Assembly: GCF_016592155.1 (NCBI RefSeq)
Contig: NZ_AP024237.1
Location: 4,588,001-4,652,000, forward strand
Direction: 5' to 3'
DNA: 64,000 nucleotides
From: Mycobacterium heckeshornense
Lineage (GTDB): Bacteria; Actinomycetota; Actinomycetes; Mycobacteriales; Mycobacteriaceae
Shown in pieces: positions 34,594-44,446 of this stretch. The position numbers and the translations under genes are program-made. The notes under the pieces are model-generated. The model had not been told where the DNA came from and ran no database searches. It saw only the letters and a list, made by a program, of their open reading frames with translations. How positions within the stretch are numbered: the first letter of the stretch is position 1; every line of letters begins with the position of its first letter.

Positions 34594-35400
34594 GTGGCCG
34601 TGACTTCGAAGTCGTATCTGGTGCTGGCTACCCAGCGCAGCGGCAGCACGTTGCTGGTCGAATCGCTGCGCGCAACCGGTAGCGCCGGCGAGCCGCAGGA
34701 GTTCTTTCAGTACCTACCGAGCACCGGCATGGCACCCCAACCGCGAGACTGGTTTGCCGGCGTCGACGACGAGTCGATCCTGCGGCTGCTCGACCCACTC
34801 AAGCCCGGCACACCTGACATGTCAACCCCGGTTGCCTGGCGCGAACACATCCGCAGTTCGGGCCGCACCCCCAACGGGGTATGGGGGGGGGCAAGCTGAT
34901 GTGGAATCAGACCCCCCCTGCTGCTGCAGCGCGCGGCGGGGCTTCCCGACCGCTCCGGTGACGGGCTGCGTTCGGCCATTCGCGACGTAATCGGCGGCGA
35001 GCCGGTGTTCGTGCACGTCTATCGACCCGACGTGGTCTCGCAGGCGGTCTCGTTCTGGCGCGCGGTGCAAACCCAGGTGTGGCGGGGTCGCGGCGATCCC
35101 GAGCGTGACAAGCGAGCCGAATACCACGCCGGCGCCATCGCCCATATCGTCACAATGCTGCGCGATCAGGAGAAGGGCTGGCGCACCTGGTTCGCCGAGG
35201 AGAACATCACCCCGATCGAGGTGGCGTATCCGGTGCTCTGGCGCAACCTGAGCGCGATCGTCGGCACCGTGCTGGAGGCGCTGGGCCTTGATCCGCGGCT
35301 GGCGCCCGAGCCCGTGCTGGAACGTCAAGCCGACCAGCGCTCGGATGAATGGGTAGACCGCTACCGTCAGGAAGCGCAGCAAAAAGGGCTTCCCCTGTAA
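34594..35400 (+). pseudogene. Stf0-type sulfotransferase gene, disrupted between G9 and C7 runs
   Basis: The family transfers sulfate from PAPS, as trehalose sulfotransferase Stf0 does. The 5' part has the PAPS loop [14 protein letters not shown] and ends in NGVWGG at a run of nine Gs (34873-34881). After a C7 run (34911-34917... approx.) the same frame returns with [20 protein letters not shown] to the stop at 35400. The family pattern [10 protein letters not shown] between the runs is readable only if the G run is shorter by two and the C run by one, net three bases. As given, a TGA occurs at 34897. The start GTG at 34594 follows a leaderless-type -10 TACGCT at 34582-34587. Either two base-calling errors or a real lesion explain this. 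Matches Rv0295c by place. Confidence 0.78.
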
Positions 35401-35411
35401 GCGCTGGGCGG

Positions 35412-36176
35412 TCAGTTTACTTGGGCGACGACGAACACCCGCCGGAATGGAAAGAACGTGGTGCCATCGCGGCGAGTGGGATAGGCGTCGGCGAGCAGTG
35501 GGATGAGCTCGCTGCGAAAGTGTTGCCATTCTTCATCGCTGAGCCGTTCGCGAACCGGCAGCAGCGCGGTGCCGGTGATCCAGTCCAGCACCGGGTGTTC
35601 GCCGGTCAGCTGGTGCAAGTAGGTGGTTTCCCAGGCGTCGACCGTGCACCCGGCGTCGATGAGCTGCTCGGCGTAATAGGCCGGCGCGTGGGTGACCGCC
35701 CCGACCCGGAATGGGATGTCGCGCAACGCTTTCGCGAAGGGCTCGCGGCGGGCGACCGCACGTACCGCGGCGTGCGACGGCGACTCGAAATTGCCCGGCA
35801 TCTGAACGGCGATCCACGAGCCGGAGCCCAGCTGGCTGGCCCAGCGAACCATCAGCTCGGCGTGCTCGGGCACCCATTGCATCGCCGAGTTGCTCACCAC
35901 CACGTCGGTGTCGTGCCGCGGCTTCCAGTCCCGCAGGTCGCCGACGGTGGCGTCAACCCCCCGCTCGCGGGCCGCGGCCACCATCTCCGGGGAGCTGTCC
36001 AGCGCCTCGATCACCGCGTCGGGCCAGCGCCGCGCCAGCTCCAAAGTCAGGTTGCCCGGCCCGCAGCCAAGATCGACGACCCGGCGCGGCCGTTCGGCGC
36101 CGACGCGGACGAGCAGGTCGTAAAACGGGCGGGCGCGCTGATCCGCGAAGACCAGGTAGATGTCGGGATCCCACAT
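35412..36176 (-). CDS. tam: Trans-aconitate 2-methyltransferase
   Basis: 254 residues with the class I SAM-dependent methyltransferase motif [20 protein letters not shown] and the following acidic loop EALDSSPEM. The start [18 protein letters not shown] is characteristic of Tam enzymes, which methylate trans-aconitate, a spontaneous by-product that inhibits aconitase. AGGAGGG five bases before the ATG at 36176 fixes the start; the longer frame to 36281 is rejected. Matches M. tuberculosis Rv0294. Confidence 0.9.
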   Translation of the reverse strand: MWDPDIYLVFADQRARPFYDLLVRVGAERPRRVVDLGCGPGNLTLELARRWPDAVIEALDSSPEMVAAARERGVDATVGDLRDWKPRHDTDVVVSNSAMQWVPEHAELMVRWASQLGSGSWIAVQMPGNFESPSHAAVRAVARREPFAKALRDIPFRVGAVTHAPAYYAEQLIDAGCTVDAWETTYLHQLTGEHPVLDWITGTALLPVRERLSDEEWQHFRSELIPLLADAYPTRRDGTTFFPFRRVFVVAQVN

Positions 36177-36253
36177 GTCGGCCCTCCTGATCAACACCGC
36201 CACGCGCCGGCTGATATAGACAAACCGTATTACCGGATACTTACCAAGCGAGG

Positions 36254-37186
36254 ATGACCGATGCCCCGCCACCATCGACAACCGGGTGCCGCGCCGTGCT
36301 AACCGACGAGACCACCCAGGTGCGGCAGATTTGGTCGACGCTGGGACTGCGCGGGGTGATCGATGTGCACACCCATTTCATGCCCAAATCAGTGCTGGAC
36401 AAGGTGTGGCACTACTTCGACTCGGCCGGTCCGCTGGTCGGGCGTACCTGGCCAATTACATATCGTGACAACGAGTCTCAGCGAGTAAACACGTTACGGC
36501 AGTTCGGGGTGCGGCGGTTCACCGCGCTGGTGTACCCGCACAAGCCGCGAATGGCGGCATGGCTGAACCAGTGGTCCGCCCGGTTCGCCCGTTACACGCC
36601 GGATTGTCTTGCCACTGCGACATTTTACCCCGAACCCGACGCCGCCGAGTATGTCGAGGAAGCCATCCGTGGCGGCGCCCAGATTTTCAAGGCGCACATC
36701 CAGGTCGGCCGCTATGACCCGAATGATCCACTGCTTGATTGGGTTTGGGGAACCATCGAAGACGCTGGCTTACCGGTCGTCATCCACTGCGGATCAGGCC
36801 CGACGCCAGGTGAACACACCGGGCCCGAGCCGATCGAGCGCCTGCTGCACCGTTACCCGCGACTGCGGTTAATCATCGCACACATGGGAATGCCCGAGTA
36901 CGCCGAGTTTTTCGACATCTGCGAGCGCCATCCAGAGGTGAGGCTGGACACCACGATGGTCTTCACTTCGTTCGCCGAAGAAACCATGCCGTTCCCGTGG
37001 TCTGAGCGGCACCGGTTGCGCCAACTCGGTGACCGAATTCTGTTCGGCAGCGACTTTCCCAACATTCCCTACGGCTACCTGGAGGCAATGCGCTCACTCA
37101 CCCGGCTCCCGGGTATCGACGACGCCTGGTTGCGCGGCGTGTTCTACGAGAACGCCGCGCGGCTGTTCGACGGGCTCGCGCAGTAG
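36254..37186 (+). CDS. Amidohydrolase family protein (COG2159 type)
   Basis: 310 residues with a TIM-barrel metal-dependent hydrolase pattern: DVHTHFMP near residue 37, [14 protein letters not shown] near 177, [10 protein letters not shown] near 208 and [13 protein letters not shown] near 260. The group includes decarboxylases and hydrolases acting on aromatic or carboxylated substrates; the substrate cannot be told. The ATG at 36254 is used although no good ribosome site lies before it. It converges on eccE3 with a gap of only seven bases. I do not recall a counterpart at this place in M. tuberculosis, so it may be a lineage-specific gene. Confidence 0.82.
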   Translation: MTDAPPPSTTGCRAVLTDETTQVRQIWSTLGLRGVIDVHTHFMPKSVLDKVWHYFDSAGPLVGRTWPITYRDNESQRVNTLRQFGVRRFTALVYPHKPRMAAWLNQWSARFARYTPDCLATATFYPEPDAAEYVEEAIRGGAQIFKAHIQVGRYDPNDPLLDWVWGTIEDAGLPVVIHCGSGPTPGEHTGPEPIERLLHRYPRLRLIIAHMGMPEYAEFFDICERHPEVRLDTTMVFTSFAEETMPFPWSERHRLRQLGDRILFGSDFPNIPYGYLEAMRSLTRLPGIDDAWLRGVFYENAARLFDGLAQ

Positions 37187-37193
37187 CTCAGCG

Positions 37194-38201
37194 TCACACC
37201 GCGGCCGCGTGCCGTGGCCTCGACGGCGCGGGACCCGCGACACTGGGCCAGCGCAACCGTTCCAGCAGACTCGCGGGCAGCTCGGTGTGTCCGTCGAGCC
37301 GGCGCGTCGACAACGGGTCCAGTGCCGTCAGCGCCGGCCAGTGGTTTCCGTTCTGCGGGGTCAGCCCGGGCAGAGGTGCGCTACCGCTGGGCCGGCCCTC
37401 GGTGCGGAACGCACATGCCACCGCCACCGTGGTCCGCTCTTCGGTGCCGCTGATCTCCAACGACGTCCAAGTCTCGCGCGCGACGTGCGATCGGATAGCT
37501 GCGAGCATGTCGGGCAGCGCCGAATCGACGTTAACCTGGTATGCCGCAACGTACTCCGTGCGCTGGTCGCGGACACCCCGCCAGGTCTCCCGTGCAGATC
37601 GATTAAATAGCGGCGGAATATCTTGGGCTCCAACAGTACTGGCACTCCAGCCCAACTCACGCAAATGGTCGGCAAGTCGGCGCACTGCGACCTCGGTGGT
37701 CTTCAGTAGCGGAATTTGCGGTGACCGCGCCTGCAGTGCCGCTAGGTTCGCCACGGCCGAAACTGTCATGCCGATCCAGGTGTCCCGCTGCAGCACCCCG
37801 GTGTCCGACCCGGTGTCGCGGCTGGTGATACGCACCGCATCGGCGCGAATGCCGTAGCGGTCCAGGTATCGCGTGATCAGCGGAAGCGGAAGCACGTCAA
37901 CGGTTTCCGCCGACGGCCTGACATGCAGCAGCGCGGTGGCCCGCACATCGATGCCTGGATCCCGGGCTCGCCGCAGCCCGCTGTTGCGACTGCTCATTGC
38001 CATCCGGCGGCGCAGGATCGTGGTGGCGTAAAGCCCGCGCCACCGGCCCAGAAGCAGAATCGCCACCGCGGCGCCGATGCCCAGCACCCAACGGTCACGC
38101 ATCGATTGCCACGGATACGCCATCGCGGCGGGCACGGCGGCCAGCAACAGCAGCGTCACCCGTCCGGTTCCCGGCCAGAGGGAGGATCGGCGCAGGCTCA
38201 C
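37194..38201 (-). CDS. eccE3: ESX-3 secretion component EccE3
   Basis: 335 residues: two membrane helices near the N-terminus (VTLLLLAAVPAAMAYPW and WVLGIGAAVAILLL) followed by a cytosolic domain with conserved DTWIGMTVSAVANLAAL. EccE stabilises the edge of the type VII inner membrane complex. It is the last gene of the operon and overlaps the mycP3 stop by four bases (ATGA). Confidence 0.92.
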   Translation of the reverse strand: MSLRRSSLWPGTGRVTLLLLAAVPAAMAYPWQSMRDRWVLGIGAAVAILLLGRWRGLYATTILRRRMAMSSRNSGLRRARDPGIDVRATALLHVRPSAETVDVLPLPLITRYLDRYGIRADAVRITSRDTGSDTGVLQRDTWIGMTVSAVANLAALQARSPQIPLLKTTEVAVRRLADHLRELGWSASTVGAQDIPPLFNRSARETWRGVRDQRTEYVAAYQVNVDSALPDMLAAIRSHVARETWTSLEISGTEERTTVAVACAFRTEGRPSGSAPLPGLTPQNGNHWPALTALDPLSTRRLDGHTELPASLLERLRWPSVAGPAPSRPRHAAAV

Positions 38202-39586
38202 GGGGTGGGCTCCTTTCGTCGGTGCGCGGCAATCGCAGCGACGACCACGACGACCAGCGCGAGTACCGCGGTGCCGGTGAAGGCGACGACTCGCGGTGTG
38301 GGATCCTTGGGTGCCGGTTCGGACGGGGCGGCAAGCTGTTTGACCGCCGGTGCGTGCGAGTCACCGCTCGCCGGCAGCTCCCACGTCAGGGCGGCGACCG
38401 GGTCGACGGTGCCGGCGCCGACGAGGTTGGAGGGCGCTCGGGCCGCGTTGTGCGCGGTCGCGGTGATGCGCTGCACGACCTGGGCGGCGGTCAGTTGCGG
38501 GTACTTGCTGCGGACCAGTGCCGCGACGCCCGCCACGTAGCCGGCCGCGTAGCTGGTGCCGTTGAGCGGAACCAACTGCTGCTTGTCGTTGGGCAGCGCG
38601 TTGGCCAGGCCACCGTCATCGCGATTGCTGACCGACACGATGTTCTCACCGGGCGCGGCGATACCCACCCACGGCCCGACCATGGTGAATTTCGACGGTT
38701 GCGCCTCGGGCGTAAGCGAGGCCACCGACAGCACGTAGGGCTGCCACCACGACGGAATGGAAACCGAGGTGACACCCGACCAGTTACGCGGATCGTCGGG
38801 GCGGCTCAGGTCGGTGAGCGGGTTGGATTCGCAAGGGGTTGCCCCGCCGAACGAACCCGTGGTTCCGGTGTTGCCGGCGGCGGCCACGATCACCGCGTCC
38901 TTGTCCACCGCCGCATACCGGATCGCCGCCCCCAGCTCCGCCTGGTTGACGCCGCGATCAGCTGGCAGGCAAGTGACCGTCGAGATGTTGATCACCCGGG
39001 CGCCGCGGTCGGCGGCATGCACGATCGCCCGGGCCAACGCGGCCACATCGGCCGAGGCCTGGGCCAGCATCGGGTCGCCGCCAGCAATCTTCGGCATGAA
39101 CTTGCCGGAGGCGGCTCGCAGCGACAGCACCTGCGCGGCCGGTGCCACACCGGAGAACCCGTCGTCGCCCGGCTGGCCGGCAACCAGGCCGGCGACCAGC
39201 GTTCCGTGGCCGTCGCAGTCGGTCAGCCCGTCGGTCGTTTCCACGTAGTCACCGCCGGGAACGACGTTGGGCAGCCGCGGCCCCGGCCGCACACCGGTGT
39301 CGATTATGGCCACCAGCTGGCCTTCGCCACGGGAAAGCCGCCATGCCGCAGGCAAATTCAGCATCACCTGGTTCGGGGTCGTGACGCCGGGGTCGGTGCC
39401 CGGCATGACGGCGGAGCTGCTGCATTCAGCACGCCGCTCCACCGGCTGCACCGGCCCGGGGGCGCCGCTGGGCGGCTTGACACCGGGGTCGACGACCGGG
39501 GGGCTGATCGCCAGCGCCGGGGCGCAGCTCCACATCACGGCGGTAGTGAAAACCGCAGCAGCACAACCCAAACGGGTCACTGTCAT
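38198..39586 (-). CDS. mycP3: ESX-3 mycosin protease MycP3
   Basis: 462-residue subtilisin-like serine protease: signal peptide, catalytic Asp in VAIIDTGVRPGP near residue 95, His in DGHGTLVAG near 125 and Ser in NGTSYAAGYVAG near 343. A C-terminal helix (VLALVVVVVAAIAAH) anchors it with the protease domain outside. It is needed for stability and activity of the ESX complex. It overlaps eccD3 and eccE3 by four bases at either end. Confidence 0.95.
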   Translation of the reverse strand: MTVTRLGCAAAVFTTAVMWSCAPALAISPPVVDPGVKPPSGAPGPVQPVERRAECSSSAVMPGTDPGVTTPNQVMLNLPAAWRLSRGEGQLVAIIDTGVRPGPRLPNVVPGGDYVETTDGLTDCDGHGTLVAGLVAGQPGDDGFSGVAPAAQVLSLRAASGKFMPKIAGGDPMLAQASADVAALARAIVHAADRGARVINISTVTCLPADRGVNQAELGAAIRYAAVDKDAVIVAAAGNTGTTGSFGGATPCESNPLTDLSRPDDPRNWSGVTSVSIPSWWQPYVLSVASLTPEAQPSKFTMVGPWVGIAAPGENIVSVSNRDDGGLANALPNDKQQLVPLNGTSYAAGYVAGVAALVRSKYPQLTAAQVVQRITATAHNAARAPSNLVGAGTVDPVAALTWELPASGDSHAPAVKQLAAPSEPAPKDPTPRVVAFTGTAVLALVVVVVAAIAAHRRKEPTP

Positions 39587-40992
39587 CGATTGAGCACCCA
39601 GCTGAAGAGGCCGACCAGGTAGGCCATGACCGGTATCAGCGAGCCGTCGAGCCCTGCCGCGGCAAACGCCAGCAACCGGCGCAGCGGCAGCGAATAGCTA
39701 TCCGGTGAGGCGATTCGCGGATTCAGCGCGACCACCACCCACACCAACACCAGCGCGGCAAGTGCCGCGGCCGCGCCCAACGCCGGCACATAGCGTCCGG
39801 TTGCCGTGTAGAGCACCAGCAGGGCCAGGGCGACCAGATATGGCTCGGCCAGCAGCCAGGCCTTGCAGGCGGCCGAATCCCATATCCGTGCCCGCAGCGC
39901 GGCGGCCGCGGCGGTAGCGGCGACGACATACCAGCCCACTACCGGCACCGCTTCCGGTCGCACCGCGATTGCCACCGAGCCAAGCACGCTGAGCAGCACG
40001 GCGGCGGCGATGAAGCCGTTCTGGTGGGCGTCGCTGACGCGCACCCGCCGCGGCAGGTCTTGCAGGACCTGCGATGACGGCGCCGACGGAGTGGGGTCTC
40101 CGGGCGCGGGAATGACGGGCAACGGGAACCGCGCACATAGCGCTGACAATTGGGCGGCTTCGATGGTGACCAGCAGTGCCGCCACGATCAGGCCGCAGCC
40201 GATACTCAATAACGGTAACTGCCAAAGCAATTCGGCCCCGGCTGCCAGCAGAACCGCTATGCCCAACACCGCAGTTGCGGTGAAGAACGCGATGGCGGGC
40301 TCACGCTCACGGGTGGGAAGGATCAGGCTGATCAACGACCACGCGGCGACGCCCGCGCCGCCCAGCATCACCTGTGCGGGCCCGAATTCGCCGGGCACCG
40401 CCAAACTGAGGGCGGCGGCAATCGGCGCCAGCGCGGCGATTGACACGGCGACGCCGGTTCGCGGTGACCGCGCCCTGCCCACCAGCCCGGCCAGCGCGGC
40501 GAGCACCGCGATCGCACCAACGGCGACCAGCCCCACGGGCGCCTTGGTGACGACGTGGTGGGTGGCCGCCAGGCCGGTGCCCGCGAGCACCGCACCGATG
40601 ACGGCGGTCAGCGCCCCGCGCCGGATATGGGCGATGCCCCACGGCTTGAACCGCGAAGCGGAAAAGATCACCGCGGCGTCGGCGACGTCTTCGACGATGC
40701 CCGGTGCGGCCGGCCCGGAAGACAGCGGCTGCAGCGCCAGCAGATCGCCGTCGACAACCCCTACCGTGTCCAAGCTGGCATCCAGGCTGAATGGCGCCCC
40801 GCCGATCGGGGCAAGGCTCAGCCGCGCCGGTGTCGTCGACACCTCGGAGTCGGTGTCACCGTCTGGAGCCACCAACCGCTGGACCGCGGGCAGGATTTCG
40901 CGCAACGGCAGTTCCGCAGGCAATGCCATTTCCGTCAGCCGGCTTTCGGCAAGGATGGCGACCCGCACGATTGGCATCACGGCGCTAGACAT
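39583..40992 (-). CDS. eccD3: ESX-3 transmembrane channel component EccD3
   Basis: 469 residues: N-terminal ubiquitin-like domain (VRVAILAESRLTEMALPAEL) and then about eleven membrane helices, the standard EccD layout. EccD dimers form the large membrane cavity of the type VII complex. The stop overlaps the mycP3 start (ATGA). A 63-bp gap precedes it after espG3. Confidence 0.94.
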   Translation of the reverse strand: MSSAVMPIVRVAILAESRLTEMALPAELPLREILPAVQRLVAPDGDTDSEVSTTPARLSLAPIGGAPFSLDASLDTVGVVDGDLLALQPLSSGPAAPGIVEDVADAAVIFSASRFKPWGIAHIRRGALTAVIGAVLAGTGLAATHHVVTKAPVGLVAVGAIAVLAALAGLVGRARSPRTGVAVSIAALAPIAAALSLAVPGEFGPAQVMLGGAGVAAWSLISLILPTREREPAIAFFTATAVLGIAVLLAAGAELLWQLPLLSIGCGLIVAALLVTIEAAQLSALCARFPLPVIPAPGDPTPSAPSSQVLQDLPRRVRVSDAHQNGFIAAAVLLSVLGSVAIAVRPEAVPVVGWYVVAATAAAAALRARIWDSAACKAWLLAEPYLVALALLVLYTATGRYVPALGAAAALAALVLVWVVVALNPRIASPDSYSLPLRRLLAFAAAGLDGSLIPVMAYLVGLFSWVLNR

Positions 40993-41055
40993 ACGGGGGC
41001 CTCAAGAGTTGGTGGGACATGAAAATGAGTTCTCTTTCTTCTCTTCGGATATTCG

Positions 41056-41916
41056 TTAGGGCGACTGGGTGGTGAAATCCCGGGACAGCCGAAGACCCGG
41101 AAACCACTGGCCGTCCGGTAATTCGGAGGTCAGCTGCTCGATCGCGACGGCGATCGCAAATGGTGTCCCGGGCCGGAATGTCGACACCCATTCGCCGTCG
41201 AACGCTCTCGACGGGCTGACTAGTATCCGCCCGGCTGTGGTGTCGACGATGCTCATCCCGACCTCGGTGGTGGTGTGCTGGCCGTCGCGGCGACAGCCGG
41301 CGACCACCTCGACATAGCTGCGCGGACCGGTGAACACAGACTCCACAACCGGCCGCGCGGACGCTGGAATACCCAGGTAGTCAAGGACTTCGGTGAGTGG
41401 TGCGCCGGCACGCAACCGCTCGTCGGCGCGGACGCCGACCCGGGCCGGAAGGCTGAACTCGTCGAACCGCGCCGGCGGGCGCTGCGCAAGGCCGACGCCG
41501 AGGACCGGGACCAGTGCGCGGGGGTCGTCGATCTTCATCGAGGTGAACGTGACCAGCTGCGCGTTGCGCAGCGCGACCACGGTCTTATCGTCGCGGCGGG
41601 CGACGATGCCGCGCAGCATCTCGTCGGCACCGGTGGTCCGGGACCGTCCCACGTATCGCAGGTCCAGCCACCGCTCCGGGAAGCACACCACCCGGATCCA
41701 TTCCGCCACCGCCGGGTTGACGACGCCGTCCGGCGACATCAGGCCCATCCGCTTCAGCTCGGCGGTCTGCTGATCCATGAACGCGGCTCGGTGCGCGACG
41801 TCGTAGTACGGCGTGGTGATCGCGAGTACCCACGGAAAGGTTCCCGCACCGACAGTTTCGGCGATGCACCACGCCTGTTCTACGGTCAGCTCGACGGCGT
41901 TGGGCTCAGCGTCCAT
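41056..41916 (-). CDS. espG3: ESX-3 PE/PPE chaperone EspG3
   Basis: 286 residues, cytosolic, with the EspG pattern ([20 protein letters not shown], then [11 protein letters not shown]). EspG3 binds the tip of the PPE4 helical bundle and keeps PE5-PPE4 soluble until secretion. It follows esxH by 15 bases. Confidence 0.93.
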   Translation of the reverse strand: MDAEPNAVELTVEQAWCIAETVGAGTFPWVLAITTPYYDVAHRAAFMDQQTAELKRMGLMSPDGVVNPAVAEWIRVVCFPERWLDLRYVGRSRTTGADEMLRGIVARRDDKTVVALRNAQLVTFTSMKIDDPRALVPVLGVGLAQRPPARFDEFSLPARVGVRADERLRAGAPLTEVLDYLGIPASARPVVESVFTGPRSYVEVVAGCRRDGQHTTTEVGMSIVDTTAGRILVSPSRAFDGEWVSTFRPGTPFAIAVAIEQLTSELPDGQWFPGLRLSRDFTTQSP

Positions 41917-41931
41917 CGAGGTGATGGGTGA

Positions 41932-42222
41932 TCAGCCGCCCCATTTGGCGGCTTCGGCTTGGTCGCGGGCCAGCATGGCGGTGGTGTTGGTTTCGTGGGT
42001 GCCGGCCATCGCCCGATACGCCAGCACCAGCTGCTCCATCGCCTGATTCCACTGCGCCTGCCAGGCCTGATAGGTCATCCCGGTATCGCCCTGCCAGGCC
42101 GCCGACAACGCCGCCTGCTCACTGGCGATATCCGACCCCAGCGCCTGCAGGGTCCCCGCATAACCGGCCATATCGGCAGCATGCGCCAGCATGGCCGGGT
42201 AGTTGTACATGATCTGCGACAT
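41932..42222 (-). CDS. esxH: ESX-3 secreted WXG100 protein EsxH (TB10.4)
   Basis: 96 residues with the WXG-type turn (SAAWQGDTG) between two helices. The start [20 protein letters not shown] is nearly the M. tuberculosis EsxH sequence. AAAGGGG five bases before the ATG at 42222 fixes the start. It pairs with EsxG as the secreted heterodimer used in iron/zinc uptake and known to act on host ESCRT. Confidence 0.96.
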   Translation of the reverse strand: MSQIMYNYPAMLAHAADMAGYAGTLQALGSDIASEQAALSAAWQGDTGMTYQAWQAQWNQAMEQLVLAYRAMAGTHETNTTAMLARDQAEAAKWGG

Positions 42223-42253
42223 CACAACCCCTTTCGCTTCAAACCTTGACCGC

Positions 42254-42547
42254 TCAGAACCCGGTGTAGGTGGACGCGGCCGCGGCATCGGCGGCGGTGT
42301 AGGTGCCCGCCGCCTCACCCAGATTGGCCTGCGCGATATCCAGCAGCGTGTTGATCTTGGCCGCCACCGCCACAAACCGGGCATGGGCGGCCTGAAACGC
42401 CGCCGCCGACTCCCCCTGGTGAAACGCCTGCGCCGACAACGCCTCCTGCTCGGCCTGCCCGATCGTCGAGCGCATCAACGCCGCCTTGGCACCAAACGCC
42501 GACTGCGCGGCCACCAACTGCGGAATATGAGCATCCAACAAACTCAT
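42254..42547 (-). CDS. esxG: ESX-3 secreted WXG100 protein EsxG
   Basis: 97 residues, [20 protein letters not shown] onwards, practically identical in plan to M. tuberculosis EsxG. It lacks a strict WXG but has the corresponding HQGES turn, as known for EsxG. The C-terminal [15 protein letters not shown] region carries the type VII export signal. The ATG at 42547 is used; the GTG one codon before is not needed, as GAAAGGAAG fits this ATG. Confidence 0.95.
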   Translation of the reverse strand: MSLLDAHIPQLVAAQSAFGAKAALMRSTIGQAEQEALSAQAFHQGESAAAFQAAHARFVAVAAKINTLLDIAQANLGEAAGTYTAADAAAASTYTGF

Positions 42548-42596
42548 CACACTTCCTTTCTCTTCGACTGCTCAGACTGATCCACAATGCTGTTCG

Positions 42597-44111
42597 TCAG
42601 TTGCGCTTTCCCCCCTCCCCGTCGGCGGGCCGGTCAAGCTCCCAGCTGCCGGGCACCATCGGCATCCGCGGCCCCTCACCGAACTCATCACCGGCCAGCG
42701 TCGCCAACCCCGCGGCTTCCGCGGCAGCTTCCTTGCGCACGGTCCCACTGAAGCCCAGCGGCCCGGCTCCAGTGTCGGAGGCCGCCGCCGAGGGGGCTGC
42801 TTCCTGGTCGCGCGGCGCGTCCCAGTCCGGGTCGACCTCGATATTCATATCGGCGAATTCGTCGCCGTAATCGCGCATCGCCGCCCGCCGGCGCCGGCGC
42901 GCCCGCGCCTTCTCCCGGCTTGACATTCCCACAACGGCAGCGGCCGGGATTGGCGAAGCGGGAGCTTTGGTTTCCTCTCGGTCCCGCAGCGTCGGTCCGG
43001 GCCCGTCGTCCGGACCGATGCCGCCAACCAGGTAGGCCGCCGCAGCCGTGCCTGCCGCCGGTGCTGTCGCGGCGGCAGCGGTACCCGGTGCCGCGGCGGT
43101 CGGTGCGGGGGAAACCGCCGGCGCGGCACCGGTTGTCGCCAATCCAGCCACGGGCCACATCGCGGGCTGGGCGGCTGCGGTCGCCGCGGCGGGACCGACG
43201 ACGGCGGGCACGCCGGCAGCGGCCACGGGTTGGGTCAACGACTGCAGGTAGTTGAGGCCCAGCCCGAGGATGATCGGCAGTGCCACCGCCAGTGCAAGCA
43301 TGGGCCCGTAGGTCGCTATCGGTGAGAGCACTTCATAGGCGGCGAAGGCACCGACGAAGAACAGAAACGGTCCGTAGGCCACCAGTGCCGCTAACGGATT
43401 CGCCGCGAAGGCGCTGAGCATCTGCTGGAAGCTGCCGAGCGGATCCCGCAGAAACTGCAGTAGTTGCGACAAGATGTCTGAGAGATTGAGCGACGAACCG
43501 GATTGGGTTGCCTGGGCCTGCGCGCCCGTCTGGGCCGCAGTGGCTACGGCGTTGCCGACTTCAGAGACGCCGGGCGTGACCACTATTGGTGCTGGGGCGG
43601 TGCGTGGCGCGGAGGCCAGCGCCATACCGGAGGCCGCCTGGTAGGTGGCCATCGTGCTGGCGGCCTGTATCCACATTCGCACGTAGTCGGCTTCGTTGAG
43701 GGCGATCGGAATCGTGTTGATGCCGAAGAAGTTTGTCGCCACCAGCACTGCGTGGATGGCGTGGTTGGCGGCCAACTCGGCCAAGGTGGGCATCGCGGCC
43801 AAGGCGGAGGTGTAGGCCGCCGCCGCAATCTCGTGCTGGGCGGCCACCCCCGCGCTGTTGACGCTGGCCTGGGTCAGCCATGCCAGGTAGGGCATGTGCG
43901 CGGCCACGTACTGCGCCGCGGTGGGCCCCTCCCACGAGCCGGCTTGAACCTGTGCCACCAATGCGCTCAGTTCACTTGCCGCCGAGGCATACTCGGCGCT
44001 CAACGACGACCACGCGCCCGCCGCCGCCAACAATGAACCCGGGCCCGGACCGGCGCTCAACAACGCCGAATGCACCTCCGGCGGCGACGCCATCCAGATC
44101 GGTGCGGTCAT
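42597..44111 (-). CDS. PPE4: PPE4, PPE-PPW subfamily protein of ESX-3
   Basis: 504 residues. The ~180-residue PPE domain starts [19 protein letters not shown] and contains WEGPTAAQY and the [20 protein letters not shown] block. The C-terminal part is Ala/Pro-rich and ends with the PPW signature: PLGFSGT, then PMVPGSW. It is co-secreted with PE5, whose gene lies two bases upstream, and recognised by EspG3. It functions at the mycobacterial surface in siderophore-linked iron uptake. Confidence 0.94.
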   Translation of the reverse strand: MTAPIWMASPPEVHSALLSAGPGPGSLLAAAGAWSSLSAEYASAASELSALVAQVQAGSWEGPTAAQYVAAHMPYLAWLTQASVNSAGVAAQHEIAAAAYTSALAAMPTLAELAANHAIHAVLVATNFFGINTIPIALNEADYVRMWIQAASTMATYQAASGMALASAPRTAPAPIVVTPGVSEVGNAVATAAQTGAQAQATQSGSSLNLSDILSQLLQFLRDPLGSFQQMLSAFAANPLAALVAYGPFLFFVGAFAAYEVLSPIATYGPMLALAVALPIILGLGLNYLQSLTQPVAAAGVPAVVGPAAATAAAQPAMWPVAGLATTGAAPAVSPAPTAAAPGTAAAATAPAAGTAAAAYLVGGIGPDDGPGPTLRDREETKAPASPIPAAAVVGMSSREKARARRRRRAAMRDYGDEFADMNIEVDPDWDAPRDQEAAPSAAASDTGAGPLGFSGTVRKEAAAEAAGLATLAGDEFGEGPRMPMVPGSWELDRPADGEGGKRN

Positions 44112-44113
44112 GC

Positions 44114-44422
44114 TCAGGAGCCGGCAATCAGGTAGGTCGACGCCGCGGCCGCATCGCCGGCAGCGTAGCTTGCCCCGGACTCCCCGACCCCGACACCGGC
44201 CCGGCCCAGCTCTTCGACACCTTCGGCCGCCACGGCGGCGTGCTCGGCGCCCTGGGCGCTGAATCCAACCGCGGTCTGCAGTGACACCGGGTCAGCCGCC
44301 GGCGGCACCACCCCGGTGATCAGCGGGGCGGCACTGGCATGCGCGGCCGCTAGACGTGCGGTCAGCGCCTCGACCGCGGCACTGGTCGCGGCCAGGCCTT
44401 CGGGAACAACTCGTAGCGTCAT
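44114..44422 (-). CDS. PE5: PE5, PE family protein of ESX-3
   Basis: 102 residues, a PE domain only: [20 protein letters not shown] and the terminal YxxxD-type export signal ([11 protein letters not shown]). Helical hairpin partner of PPE4. It follows eccC3 by 24 bases. Confidence 0.93.
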   Translation of the reverse strand: MTLRVVPEGLAATSAAVEALTARLAAAHASAAPLITGVVPPAADPVSLQTAVGFSAQGAEHAAVAAEGVEELGRAGVGVGESGASYAAGDAAAASTYLIAGS

Positions 44423-44446
44423 AGCATCTACTCCTTCCGGTGAATC

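Noticed and set aside
37997..39622. Long plus-strand frame of 541 codons opposite mycP3
   Set aside because: Antisense to mycP3, whose catalytic triad and overlaps with eccD3 and eccE3 leave no doubt.
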